A stretch of DNA of 32,221 bases, taken from contig CAKSUD010000012.1 of assembly GCA_934500865.1 (NCBI GenBank), forward strand, positions 1-32,221. Direction: 5' to 3'. The translations under genes and the position numbers were made by a program. The stretch is from an uncultured Clostridia bacterium (GTDB lineage Bacteria > Bacillota > Clostridia > TANB77 > RGIG9151). The notes under the pieces were generated by a model, which was not told the DNA's origin, ran no database searches, and worked only from the letters and a program-made list of their open reading frames with translations. Below are positions 12,893-20,286 of this stretch, one piece after another (within the stretch, counting starts at the first letter, position 1; every line of letters begins with the position of its first letter).

Positions 12893-14041
12893 ATGAATCT
12901 GGAACTGCTTTTAAATAACATTTATGCAATCAACAAACGTTTTGAAGAATTGACGTTCCAAAGTGGTGCTAATTTCAATATTTTCAATATTCTCGATGTA
13001 TCTGTTTGTGAACTTTCCCACTCTGCTTTTTTAAGTGAACTTTTATCTCCTAATGGATCCCATGGAAAAGGCAGTATTTTTCTTAAAAAATTTCTAAATA
13101 TTATTTGTCCAGGCATGGATTTGGAAGCAGAGGAAGCCAAAGTGTCTTGTGAAAAATCTGTAGAGAATGGCAGGATAGATATATTAATAGAGGCCAAAAA
13201 TTTCGCCTTGGTGATTGAAAATAAAATTTATGCTAACGACCAAGACAAACAACTCAAAAGATATTATGACTATTTGAATAAGGAGTTCTCAAAGAAATTG
13301 AGAAAATTAGCCTATCTCACCTTGGATGGGAGGAATGCGTCTAAAGAGAGTTTAGACAGTTTAGAAGAAGATGAATATATACGATTATCTTATCGGGGAG
13401 ATATACTAGAGTGGCTTAATGAGTGTTATAAGGAAACCGCTGATATGCCGTTTCTACGAGAAACTCTTGCGCAATATATTGTTCTAATTAAAAACTTAAC
13501 GGGACAATCTGAGAGGAATAAAATGAGTGATGAAATTCTAAAAGTTTTAACTAAAAGTAAAGAAAATATTGCTGCGGCATTTGATGTTGAGAAGTATTTA
13601 GCAAAGGCAAAGACCTGTCTTGTGCGAGAACGCCTTATCCCTGCTTTAAAATATTTCGCAAATAAAGAAGGATTTGAGTTTTTCTCTGACTCCTTTGACA
13701 CACCTTTTAAAAAGTATCTTGGATTCACTTTTTACAACAAATCTTGGAATTTCCTTAAAATACGTTTTGAGTTCCAAGGTGAAAATTTTAAAGAGTTTAT
13801 TTATGGATTCCTATTTACAAATAATACCAGTCCAGAAGCTTTGAAAGCTTTTTTTTCTGGACAGAACTCTTACAAACATAGCACTTTTTGGCCCCTATAT
13901 CGACCTATGGATTTACCAAAATACCGCATTTGGGATAAAGACACTTTCGTTTCTATAGCAGAAGGTGGGGCGGATATTGTTAACGCTATGCAGGAAAAAA
14001 TTAACGAATTAGTTAAATTACTTGATGGAAAAGAGATGTGA
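12893..14041 (+). CDS. PDDEXK_4-type nuclease superfamily protein, copy 1
   Basis: A 382-residue protein with RBS AAAGGGAT before the ATG. The N-terminal motif ELSHSAFLSELLSP (40-53) is followed by the catalytic core GRIDILIE (93-100), ALVIENKIYANDQDKQLKRY (105-124), with Asp96, Glu109 and Lys111. This is the canonical arrangement of the PDDEXK_4 family (PF14281), often found in defence islands and near toxins. The C-terminal ~180 residues have no motif I recognise. A second member lies at 23258-24457; the two are clearly related in the core but diverged elsewhere. Divergent from the small repeat protein at 12452. Family is firm; biological role unknown. Confidence 0.85.
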   Translation: MNLELLLNNIYAINKRFEELTFQSGANFNIFNILDVSVCELSHSAFLSELLSPNGSHGKGSIFLKKFLNIICPGMDLEAEEAKVSCEKSVENGRIDILIEAKNFALVIENKIYANDQDKQLKRYYDYLNKEFSKKLRKLAYLTLDGRNASKESLDSLEEDEYIRLSYRGDILEWLNECYKETADMPFLRETLAQYIVLIKNLTGQSERNKMSDEILKVLTKSKENIAAAFDVEKYLAKAKTCLVRERLIPALKYFANKEGFEFFSDSFDTPFKKYLGFTFYNKSWNFLKIRFEFQGENFKEFIYGFLFTNNTSPEALKAFFSGQNSYKHSTFWPLYRPMDLPKYRIWDKDTFVSIAEGGADIVNAMQEKINELVKLLDGKEM

Positions 14042-14046
14042 GTGAG

Positions 14047-14193
14047 TCAGTGAAATTGTTTTAATAATTCAAGATATTTTTTACTTTTATCTTCAGCAAA
14101 GTTCTTTGGGGAGAGGACTGGTATATGGCGTAACCAACTTAAAATATGGATACTATTTCCGCAAAGTTTGAAGCCTTGCAGGTTATTATTAGG
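14047..14193 (-). pseudogene. Short C-terminal remnant of an unidentified gene
   Basis: Forty-eight codons and a stop read NNNLQGFKLCGNSIHILSWL, then RHIPVLSPKNFAEDKSKKY and LELLKQFH. A TAG lies just upstream, so only a tail remains. The GNSIHI stretch is loosely like C-termini of cytosine-5 DNA methyltransferases, but it is too short to claim. The rest of the 14194-14302 gap is AT-rich with nothing recognisable. Confidence 0.3.
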
Positions 14194-14302
14194 CTATTAT
14201 CTTTATTCTCTTTTTAATTTTTTGTAATGGAAAATATTCTTTCTTCTTAAATTATAGTGCTATTTCCTTTGATATTTTAACTCCGTTTCAAGAATTCTGG
14301 CA

Positions 14303-14549
14303 TTGGGACACAAAGTGGGACAGTAAATAAGAGACTATGCCTGATGATGAGTTAATCATTTTGATAAACCTCATCCGGCGTTTGTTAACCAAGACTGCTG
14401 TGTAATCTTCTTCTCTTGTACCCACCTTCAATGTATTCAAACAAGTATAATTGAGCAGTCTCATAATTTCTGTATTGCTTCGTATAAACTTCTTCTTGTT
14501 TTGGAAAGATTCTATACATGCATTGTCGTAAGGACATCCTTTTCTGCTA
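14303..14549 (-). mobile_element. IS3-family insertion sequence remnant: orfB 3' end and right terminus
   Basis: The outer end (TTGGGACACAAAGTGGGACA, then GTAAATAAGAG) matches the right end of the miniature elements in inverse orientation. Reading inward on the minus strand gives SRKGCPYDNACIESF, the conserved C-terminal DDE region of IS3 orfB. The end then continues in another frame (KQEEVYTKQYRNYETAQLYL, RRRLHSSLG, stop, QTPDEVYQND). A frameshift and a stop therefore make it dead. It preserves the parent sequence from which the miniature elements were deleted. Confidence 0.85.
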
Positions 14550-14752
14550 TAAGTACCAAAATTAGGATACATATTGCTAAACTCTATGCGACCTGTAAAA
14601 CTGCCCCTTATTTTGAGCGAACGGATGCTTCTCTCGTGTTAGGTCTCAAACCTGCTATGACCTCTCTCTTACTAAAAACAATATTAGCCGCCCAACTTTT
14701 AGAACCTATCTATAGAAAGGGCAAAAGCAAATACCGCTTTGTTCAATTCTAA
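14549..14752 (+). pseudogene. C-terminal end of an AlbA/RecG-like or Fic-associated regulator, 5' end lost at the IS remnant
   Basis: Reads ISTKIRIHIAKLYATCKTAP, then YFERTDASLVLGLKPAMTSL, LLKTILAAQLLEP and KGKSKYRFVQF, with a normal stop. This is a winged-helix-like tail in which KGKYRF endings are common. The first ~30 codons duplicate those at 11911-11998. So there were either two related genes or a duplication followed by insertion. Confidence 0.5.
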
Positions 14753-14778
14753 AAAATCTCGTTAATAACACATATTAC

Positions 14779-14809
14779 TTGACTTCTCCCTCCTATAAGA
14801 GCGTATATG
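14779..14809 (+). promoter_or_regulatory. Cassette promoter/operator element, copy B
   Basis: TTGACT (14779-14784) is followed by TCTCCCTCCTATAAGAGC and GTATAT/TATATG (14803-14809), giving an 18-19 nt spacer. The leader includes a GGGA...TCCC hairpin and the RBS TAGGAG before the ATG at 14862. Confidence 0.6.
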
Positions 14810-14861
14810 TAGTACGGGACGAAATCCCCGAATAGAAATGCAAACTTATAGGAGAACGAAA

Positions 14862-15203
14862 ATGCCAAAGAAAAAGCCATCTTGTAGTAAAAGCTCAAAG
14901 ACTAAAACGCAATCCATCACGTGTGCCGCAAGAGTAACGCCCATTAAGGCCACCTTAGAAAGCGTAATTGCTAACCCCACGATACTGAAAAAACCGAAGG
15001 ATCCGAGACTTCCGGCAGTTGGGACCACTTTTATTAAAAAGTTTAAAGGCCGAGACCTGCTGATAGAAGTCAAAGAAGATGGTTTGTATTGGGAAGGGAA
15101 GTGTTATAAATCCCTTTCTGGTTTAGCTATGGCCATTACGGAGTACCCGATATCGGGATATATATTTTTCCACAAGGAGTTATTGGAATGGCAGAAAAAA
15201 TAG
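14862..15203 (+). CDS. Short DUF2924-type basic protein, first gene of a small cassette
   Basis: A 113-residue protein starting at the ATG with TAGGAG upstream (an earlier in-frame ATG at 14838 lacks an RBS). The first ~50 residues are Lys/Ser/Thr-rich (MPKKKPSCSKSSKTKTQSI). Then comes the DUF2924 core: VGTTFIKKFKGRDLLIEV, GLYWEGKCYKSLSGLAMAIT and ISGYIFF. Layout and position match the 1126-1443 gene. No recombinase follows here. Instead four small genes follow, the next overlapping by 16 nt. It may be a recombinase-less relic or a satellite using a recombinase in trans. Confidence 0.75.
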   Translation: MPKKKPSCSKSSKTKTQSITCAARVTPIKATLESVIANPTILKKPKDPRLPAVGTTFIKKFKGRDLLIEVKEDGLYWEGKCYKSLSGLAMAITEYPISGYIFFHKELLEWQKK

Positions 15204-15424
15204 AGAAAGATGCAATTCGGGCAATCGTTGGAATGCTCCTGATTAATTACCACAAAGGGACTAGGGTGGAGTTGATAAAAATGGATGATGTGCAAGCTCC
15301 GCCCATAGGGACACAAGGCACTGTAACCGGAGTGGACGATATTGGGACCATTATGGTGGACTGGGATAATGGAAGTAAATTGGGAGTGGTGCTAGGAGAG
15401 GATATATGCCGGAAGATAAAATAA
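15188..15424 (+). CDS. DUF4314 family protein
   Basis: A 78-residue protein with RBS AAGGAG, matching DUF4314: GTRVELIKMDDVQAPPIGTQ, GTVTGVDDIGTIMVDWDNGS and a C-terminal GEDICRKI. The family is a small SH3-like beta barrel common in phages and conjugative elements, with no known biochemical role. It overlaps the previous gene by 16 nt and the next by 19 nt, so it belongs to the same translationally coupled operon. Its presence supports a mobile-element origin for 14862-16032. Confidence 0.85.
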   Translation: MAEKIEKDAIRAIVGMLLINYHKGTRVELIKMDDVQAPPIGTQGTVTGVDDIGTIMVDWDNGSKLGVVLGEDICRKIK

Positions 15425-15666
15425 ACGGATTAAAATGCGTTAGTTGGACATACACCGTACACGCAGAAGATAAGATTTGGAATAGCCTAGACCTCAGACA
15501 TATAGGCTGTTTTGATACTCCTACAAAGGCAAGCACCTACATTCGGAAAAATGATGGCGCGTGGGAGTTTTTTAGCAACTTTGAAACCTGCGAGCCAAAT
15601 ACCACAGCACGAGAACAATTATTAAATGTGTTTGGTAATAAAAAAAATAAACGGAGAACAGCGTAA
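15406..15666 (+). CDS. Unknown 86-residue cassette protein
   Basis: Starts at ATG 15406 with TAGGAGAGG upstream, overlapping the DUF4314 gene by 19 nt. The sequence is soluble and mixed, with aromatic stretches (CVSWTYTVHAEDKIWNSL, DGAWEFFSNFETCEP) and a basic C-terminus (GNKKNKRRTA). No family recognised. The overlap and RBS make it a likely real gene. Confidence 0.65.
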   Translation: MPEDKINGLKCVSWTYTVHAEDKIWNSLDLRHIGCFDTPTKASTYIRKNDGAWEFFSNFETCEPNTTAREQLLNVFGNKKNKRRTA

Positions 15667-15667
15667 T

Positions 15668-15886
15668 ATGACCGAAAAAGAGAAATTAGAAGTAATCAAA
15701 CATTCCTATGAAGTATTGCAGGGGTTGGTAAAGGACCTAAACGAAAGAGTAAAGGACGCCAAGGACGGTATTGCCACATCGGACCAAAACCTGATAATGG
15801 GGAGCTTGTATGGATTGGATTGCACCGCAGAGCGCATAAAAAATGTTTACGCGGTAATGACCTATCTACATACCAACCGAGGTTAA
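15668..15886 (+). CDS. Unknown 72-residue helical cassette protein
   Basis: Begins MTEKEKLEVIKHSYEVLQGL one base after the previous stop codon. A GGAG lies ~11 bases before the ATG; a longer reading from 15626 has no better start. The whole protein looks like two amphipathic helices (LVKDLNERVKDAKDGIATSD, ERIKNVYAVMTYLH). No family recognised; possibly a small phage-type regulatory or structural protein. Confidence 0.62.
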   Translation: MTEKEKLEVIKHSYEVLQGLVKDLNERVKDAKDGIATSDQNLIMGSLYGLDCTAERIKNVYAVMTYLHTNRG

Positions 15887-15888
15887 AT

Positions 15889-16032
15889 ATGCCCAAGACA
15901 CGCCGAAAATGCCCAAACTGTGGCCGATACATGGTAGGTTACCCTGCTATAAGCCGGAAGGATAACAAGACGGAAATCTGTAGCACATGTGGATTACTGG
16001 AAGCACTAGATGCCTATATAAATAGGGGCTAG
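15889..16032 (+). CDS. Small zinc-ribbon protein
   Basis: A 47-residue protein with two CxxC knuckles: CPNCGRYM at the start and CSTCGLLEALDAYI at the end. SRKDNKTEI lies between them. This compact pattern (CP.CG...SR.DN.TEIC..CG..EAL) recurs in phage and plasmid genomes. Start at ATG 15889 with GAGG upstream, two bases after the previous stop. Last gene of the cassette operon. Confidence 0.75.
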   Translation: MPKTRRKCPNCGRYMVGYPAISRKDNKTEICSTCGLLEALDAYINRG

Positions 16033-16440
16033 AAATTAATCTACTCCCTTTTACTATTGCCTACAGCAAGCGAATGTACTAGCAAACCTCACAAGGAGTC
16101 TTGGCATTTTTCTAGTCCACATTGGCTTTAATTCTTCCAAAGCAAAATTGAAAGATTTTACCTCTTATTCAAGGCATTTAAATTACAACAATTATAAATC
16201 CCTGAAAACAGAGTTGGAATTAAGAATTTTTGGCTAAATTTTCTATTAATTCCCTGTTTTGTTTTTAGGGAATTTATACAAGTTGTATAGGGGAAACAGG
16301 GCAAAAAATGGCTCAAAAAACCCTAAAAATTAACATTTTCCCTGTATTTTCCCTGCATATCAGGGAATTTGGCACAAAAAACTAACAGCATATTGCTGAG
16401 CAAACTACACACTCCGTATCTTTTTTATAACCTTTAGAGC
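16033..16440. repeat. Non-coding gap with palindromes and a dispersed CCCTG/CAGGG repeat
   Basis: No gene seen. AATTCCCT/AGGGAATT (16248-16274), ATACAA-G-TTGTAT (16276-16288) and TTCCCTG/CAGGGAA (16349-16367) are hairpins or palindromes. The stretch 16338-16415, from CCCTGT...TCCCTG...CAGGGA to ACACTCCG, resembles 29870-29946. It probably marks the right end of the small cassette or another mobile unit. Confidence 0.5.
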
Positions 16441-16478
16441 AAACTCCCCGACGGAAGAATTGTCCGTCGGGGAGTTTT
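16441..16478 (+). terminator. Very strong intrinsic terminator
   Basis: AACTCCCCGACGGA (16441-16454) pairs perfectly with TCCGTCGGGGAGTT (16462-16475), followed by T-rich sequence. The arms are 14 bp around a 7-nt loop. The remaining 16479-16607 gap holds nothing I recognise. Confidence 0.9.
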
Positions 16479-16607
16479 TCGTTATTCCACTAAAATCTGC
16501 TCTAAATGGCGGTTTAGAGGCGGTACAATGGCAAAAAGCGCTTATGATGCTCTGTTGTTCAAAAAAGAAGTGGAAATTTGTTGCTTGTATTATATATTTG
16601 ATATACA

Positions 16608-17591
16608 ATGAGCATTATGAGCCGCGTAAGTGTAGATGATTTTTGTGAAGAAACAGAATGTATATATGAAGGCGAGCATTATTCGGTGCGGGATAATGGC
16701 GCTGTAATGCGTCATGCCCGACCAGGAAAACGTGTGCGCCCTCTAGATAATCAATGGACTTTTGGAAGGCCAAATGCCTTAACAGGGTATATGGAAATAG
16801 CTTCTGTTCGAGTTCACAGAATTGTTGCTACTGCCTTTCATGGAGTTCCTCGCAATAAGGAAGATGTGGTTGATCATATAGATACAAATCGGCGCAATAA
16901 TCGTCCCGAGAACCTTCGATGGTTGAGCCGGTTGGAAAATGTACTTAAAAATCCTTATACACGTAAAAAAATAGAATATCTTTGTGGTAGCATAGAGGCG
17001 TTTTTAGAAAATCCAAAGTTATTGCCTCTAAGTAAAGAAGACTCTAATTTCAATTGGATGCGAACAGTAACGAAGGAAGAGGCCGCTAATTGTTTGCACA
17101 ATATGGAACGTTGGCGAGTTAAGGAACATACTACTCCAAAAGGAACTATGGGGGATTGGATTTTTAAAGACCTAAAGGAGCAACAACCTCAAGTAATAGA
17201 CTCTCGAATAGTTTCTTTAACGCCAGGAGCTTTTCAAAAGGATTGGCACATTCCTTCGGAATTTCCTCTTTGTCCTATGAATGTGGAAAGGGAGAATCCA
17301 TTATTAGGTTATGCTCACAATCTCCAAAAAGGTAAGGTTTTCTGTAAAAATAAATATTATGAGTCTATTTTAGAAGATTTTGTTATATCAAAGGATAATA
17401 ATACTATTTGGATTATTTGTTCCAATGAAACAAATATGAAACCGTGGTCAGCATCAAAAATTATATTTGATAAGGGGTTTGTTCATATATCATTAGGTTC
17501 ATTTTTTGAAAGAAATGGAGCTGAAAAAACAGTGACTCTTGATAGAGGCTTAGTCTGGCAAGGACCTGATGGAATAGATGACTATTGCTAA
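16608..17591 (+). CDS. NUMOD4/HNH_3 homing-type endonuclease with long C-terminal extension
   Basis: A 327-residue protein. Residues ~22-65 resemble NUMOD4 (YSVRDNGAVMRH, PLDNQWTFGRPNALTGYMEI). HNH_3 follows: VRVHRIVATAFHG (68-79) and VVDHIDTNRRNNRPENLRW (87-105), with His70, His90 and Asn residues at 97-98. These are metal-dependent DNA-cutting domains common in phage homing endonucleases. Two-thirds of the protein is an unrecognised C-terminal part, far longer than typical HNH_3 proteins (~180). An alternative start three codons later (16617) is equally plausible, since neither has a strong RBS. The next gene starts 21 nt downstream on the same strand, suggesting a two-gene unit. Confidence 0.78.
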   Translation: MSIMSRVSVDDFCEETECIYEGEHYSVRDNGAVMRHARPGKRVRPLDNQWTFGRPNALTGYMEIASVRVHRIVATAFHGVPRNKEDVVDHIDTNRRNNRPENLRWLSRLENVLKNPYTRKKIEYLCGSIEAFLENPKLLPLSKEDSNFNWMRTVTKEEAANCLHNMERWRVKEHTTPKGTMGDWIFKDLKEQQPQVIDSRIVSLTPGAFQKDWHIPSEFPLCPMNVERENPLLGYAHNLQKGKVFCKNKYYESILEDFVISKDNNTIWIICSNETNMKPWSASKIIFDKGFVHISLGSFFERNGAEKTVTLDRGLVWQGPDGIDDYC

Positions 17592-17612
17592 ACTGATTAG
17601 GAAAAATTAATT

Positions 17613-18176
17613 ATGCGTAATGTAGCAGAAGAAATAACTGGAGAATGGTTACGTTATATTAAAGGATGCAATTTTGTGGAATATAACGTGAAGGGCCCTC
17701 ATCAAACTGAAATAGACGTTATCGGTCTGAAAATGGCTGAAAATACTATATATGTTTGTGAAGTGGCAGTGCATGTTCAAGGTTTACAATATGTAAACAC
17801 AAAAACTAGTCAGCCCAATACAGCAAATAAATTTATCCAAAAGTTTAAAAAAGATAAAGACTATATTGATAAACATTTTCCTCATTTTAAAAAAATTTAT
17901 ATGTTGTGGAGTCCGGTAGTAAAAGTATCTAGAACAGGAGCGAAATATAATGCCCTGCAAGCCGTAAAGGATGTTCAACTGCAGTTGCAAAGAGAACTTC
18001 ATATCCAACTCGAATTGGTGGTTAATGAGCATTATCTAGCCGCTATTAACCAGTTAAAGGAATACGCTTCTAATATTAGTTATGATTTGAGTAAATCAGC
18101 TGTTTTACGCTATCTTCAAATAGAGGGTTGCTTGCAAAAATATGCTAGTAAACTAAAGGAAGAAAATAAACTATAA
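17613..18176 (+). CDS. PD-(D/E)XK-like nuclease-fold protein (partner of the HNH gene)
   Basis: A 187-residue protein beginning MRNVAEEITGEWLRYIKGCN. The motif pattern is EIDVIG (33-38), then IYVCEVAVHVQGLQY (46-60). This resembles a PD-(D/E)XK core with Asp35 and Glu50-x-Ala52, so the usual catalytic Lys is replaced or shifted. The C-terminal half is helical (ALQAVKDVQLQLQRELHIQL). It lies 21 nt after the HNH gene with a weak GGA-type RBS. It is likely nucleic-acid directed, but activity is uncertain because of the altered motif. No terminator is visible in the 71-nt gap that follows. Confidence 0.55.
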   Translation: MRNVAEEITGEWLRYIKGCNFVEYNVKGPHQTEIDVIGLKMAENTIYVCEVAVHVQGLQYVNTKTSQPNTANKFIQKFKKDKDYIDKHFPHFKKIYMLWSPVVKVSRTGAKYNALQAVKDVQLQLQRELHIQLELVVNEHYLAAINQLKEYASNISYDLSKSAVLRYLQIEGCLQKYASKLKEENKL

Positions 18177-18247
18177 ATTGCCGCATTCTATATCAAACGA
18201 AATAGAGAGGATTCTTTTTACTTTCTTGTTAGGTTATCGGCCGTTTT

Positions 18248-18690
18248 TTAAATTATTTCTTTTAACTCCAGAGGTTCAATATATTTTTGAGGAATTGTTT
18301 CAAAACCCAAATATGCCCCTAAAATTTGTCCGGTTACGCTGCCGGTAGAATCGCTGTCGCCGGAGTGATTCACGGCGGTTAAAACTCCTTTTTCAAAATC
18401 GTTGCTGTATTTGAGGGCGCAATAAACGGCGATTGCCAGCGTTTCCTCCGCCACCCAACCTTGTCCCAACAATTTAAATGCATTATCAGTGGGGGTTTTT
18501 AGATGTGCAAGTGTTTGCGCTTGCGCAATCAGCATTAGCCATTTAGCCATTGTTGGAGAAATTTGTTTTTAGCGCAGGTAATCGCATCTGCGGTAAATAA
18601 AGTCTTTTGGGTATCGTCTGATATTTGGGCGATATTATTTGTGAGTACATAATCTGTTAGGCCGTCAGAACCATACTTATAAAATTTGTT
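18248..18690 (-). pseudogene. Broken ADP-ribosylglycohydrolase gene at the recombinase-cassette edge
   Basis: The C-terminal part (18248-18550) reads LGQGWVAEETLAIAVYCAL and AVNHSGDSDSTGSVTGQILG, the metal-binding C-terminal signature of ADP-ribosylglycohydrolases. These enzymes remove ADP-ribose from proteins or other targets. Upstream, in another frame, are KFYKYGSDGLTDYV and AQISDDTQKTLFTADAI from the N-terminal domain. The middle of the protein is deleted, the two parts are out of frame, and the true start is missing. The upstream end fades directly into the end of the cassette gene at 18693, so cassette insertion or later deletion probably destroyed it. Confidence 0.75.
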
Positions 18691-18692
18691 CT

Positions 18693-19508
18693 CTATATAT
18701 TGTAATCTACCAACCTTTGCATATTATCTATTTGGAACTCACAAAGTTTTTGGCGGACTTGCCGTAAATCTTGGATGTTAAGAGTGATGTCAGAAGTATT
18801 GTCTTCCAACCAAGAGTGCTTCCACATAGGCCAGCTTGGATATACGAATCCAATATAATCCCCATATTCTGAAGAAAAACGGTAGTTATTTTCATCGTAT
18901 AAATCATCCATATTTAGATAATATGGATTACCTAATGCATTATTTCTTTGTTTATCCATATATACAAATACAAAAATCGGTTTTTGTAAGCGTTTAGCTA
19001 ATTTGGGCAAAATAAAACAGTGCTCCTCCTTCCACTCTTGTAAAGACAGAGAAAAGAGAGTGATATCGTGTGTGTCGGTAAAAATAGGCGTTTTGGCACT
19101 ACACCACTCTAATCTGCTTGTAGATAATGTTTGTATAGCTTTATGGATATTTTCCTGTTGTGTAATATTGGCTTTTTCCAGAGAAGAAAGAGAATGAAAG
19201 GAATATCCGCTTTCTAAAGACAATAACCATTGAAAGTCTTTTTGAGGGGTTATATGGGGGCTTCGTATTCCAATGCTTATGGACTGATGTATAAAATGCC
19301 ATAAAAGCCACGTCCGAAAGTGTTCAAGCGCCATATAGTGTCGGCTTCCTATAAAGATATAACACTCCCCAGGAACAAACTCCACAAAAAAATCTTTTAA
19401 TTTCTGGCTGGGACAAGGGATTCCTCCTTGTTTGGATTCAGCAGGGTGCCATGTGTTTTGTAGTCTTTGATTATATTCTTGGATGATATTTTGGATAGAA
19501 TCACACAT
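18693..19508 (-). CDS. DnaB-like pseudo-ATPase (Walker A lost), last gene of the recombinase cassette
   Basis: A 271-residue protein whose layout parallels the DnaB-like ATPases at 4285 and 19518. The strand before Walker A survives (PGECYIFIGSRHYMALEHF, 46-64; compare GSLFLLGSRPSHGKT), but the GKT loop is gone. A later HDITLFSLSLQEW and LAKRLQKPIFVFVYMDKQ match Walker-B and sensor strands. SSEYGDYIGFVYPSWPM matches the DnaB motif ending in IGFxYR. It should therefore keep the RecA fold but not hydrolyse ATP normally, perhaps forming mixed rings with its neighbour. It starts 9 nt after the upstream ATPase stop. This homology was judged by eye and needs structure comparison. Confidence 0.6.
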   Translation of the reverse strand: MCDSIQNIIQEYNQRLQNTWHPAESKQGGIPCPSQKLKDFFVEFVPGECYIFIGSRHYMALEHFRTWLLWHFIHQSISIGIRSPHITPQKDFQWLLSLESGYSFHSLSSLEKANITQQENIHKAIQTLSTSRLEWCSAKTPIFTDTHDITLFSLSLQEWKEEHCFILPKLAKRLQKPIFVFVYMDKQRNNALGNPYYLNMDDLYDENNYRFSSEYGDYIGFVYPSWPMWKHSWLEDNTSDITLNIQDLRQVRQKLCEFQIDNMQRLVDYNI

Positions 19509-19517
19509 AATAATATC

Positions 19518-20273
19518 CTATTTGTCGGTAATTATTCCGCATTCTTGGTTGAAGTGCACATTCAGTTGTGTGCGTATAGAATGTTCACTATGAAACACGA
19601 TATTTAATTCGTTTTCTCGTTGAGTTTTCTGGATAAAGATCAATAACTCATTAGAAAATATTTGCATTGAAGAAGGAAATAAATCTAATAAATTAGAGGG
19701 ACTCCCTGTAAATTGTTGTTTGCATTGTACCGGTATTAATACGGCAATTTGTAATTCTTGGGCCAGTTCGCGCAATTTGCCCAATATATGATTTGTATTT
19801 TTTTGGGCCCCTTTAATTAACTGAAAAGAATCTATGGCTAGTAATTTGAGTTTTGTACCTGTTTGAGATAATTCTTTATGCAGCCGGCGGGTTTTTCGGC
19901 AAATTTCTTCTATGTCAATGGCAGGAGTATCATCAATATACAAGGCGGATTTTTGTAATTTCTCTAATGTCGGTTGAATGATCTGCTGGTATTGTGCTTG
20001 GGAGAAATATCCCTCTCTTAGCTGTGCAATTTTAATATTGCAGAATTTTCCTGCTAATCGTTCAAATAACCTGTTTTTTTCTATTTTTATAGAGAAAAAC
20101 GCTGTTGGAATGTGTTGGGAAACTGCCGTATTTGCTATTACATTTGCGATAAAGGCCGTTTTCCCTTGGCGTGGTGTGGCGGTTACGAAAGTGAGTTTTC
20201 CTATTTCTAAACCGCCGATTTCAGCATCTAATGATTTAATTCCTGTGGGAACAAAATGGTTGTATATAGTCAT
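19518..20273 (-). CDS. DnaB-like RecA-fold ATPase of the recombinase cassette
   Basis: A 251-residue stand-alone DnaB C-terminal-type ATPase. RBS AAGGAG precedes the ATG at 20271-20273. Walker A is TATPRQGKTA (31-40), then TAFFSIKIEKNRL. ALYIDDTPAIDIEEICRK (110-127) follows, with the Walker B strand LLAIDSFQLI (144-153) and AVLIPVQCK. It shares the VIDD/YIDD...EEIC..(A/R) stretch with the 4285-5067 ATPase. It lies 13 nt after the recombinase and 9 nt before a degenerate paralogue, so all are one operon. Unlike real DnaB it lacks the N-terminal collar domain. A role in remodelling DNA around recombination is inferred only. Confidence 0.8.
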   Translation of the reverse strand: MTIYNHFVPTGIKSLDAEIGGLEIGKLTFVTATPRQGKTAFIANVIANTAVSQHIPTAFFSIKIEKNRLFERLAGKFCNIKIAQLREGYFSQAQYQQIIQPTLEKLQKSALYIDDTPAIDIEEICRKTRRLHKELSQTGTKLKLLAIDSFQLIKGAQKNTNHILGKLRELAQELQIAVLIPVQCKQQFTGSPSNLLDLFPSSMQIFSNELLIFIQKTQRENELNIVFHSEHSIRTQLNVHFNQECGIITDK

Positions 20274-20286
20274 ATTTTCTCCTTTT

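Noticed and set aside
16241..16375. CRISPR array or iteron origin in the CCCTG-rich gap
   Set aside because: The repeats are few, irregular and palindromic, with no constant spacer length and no adjacent cas or replication gene.
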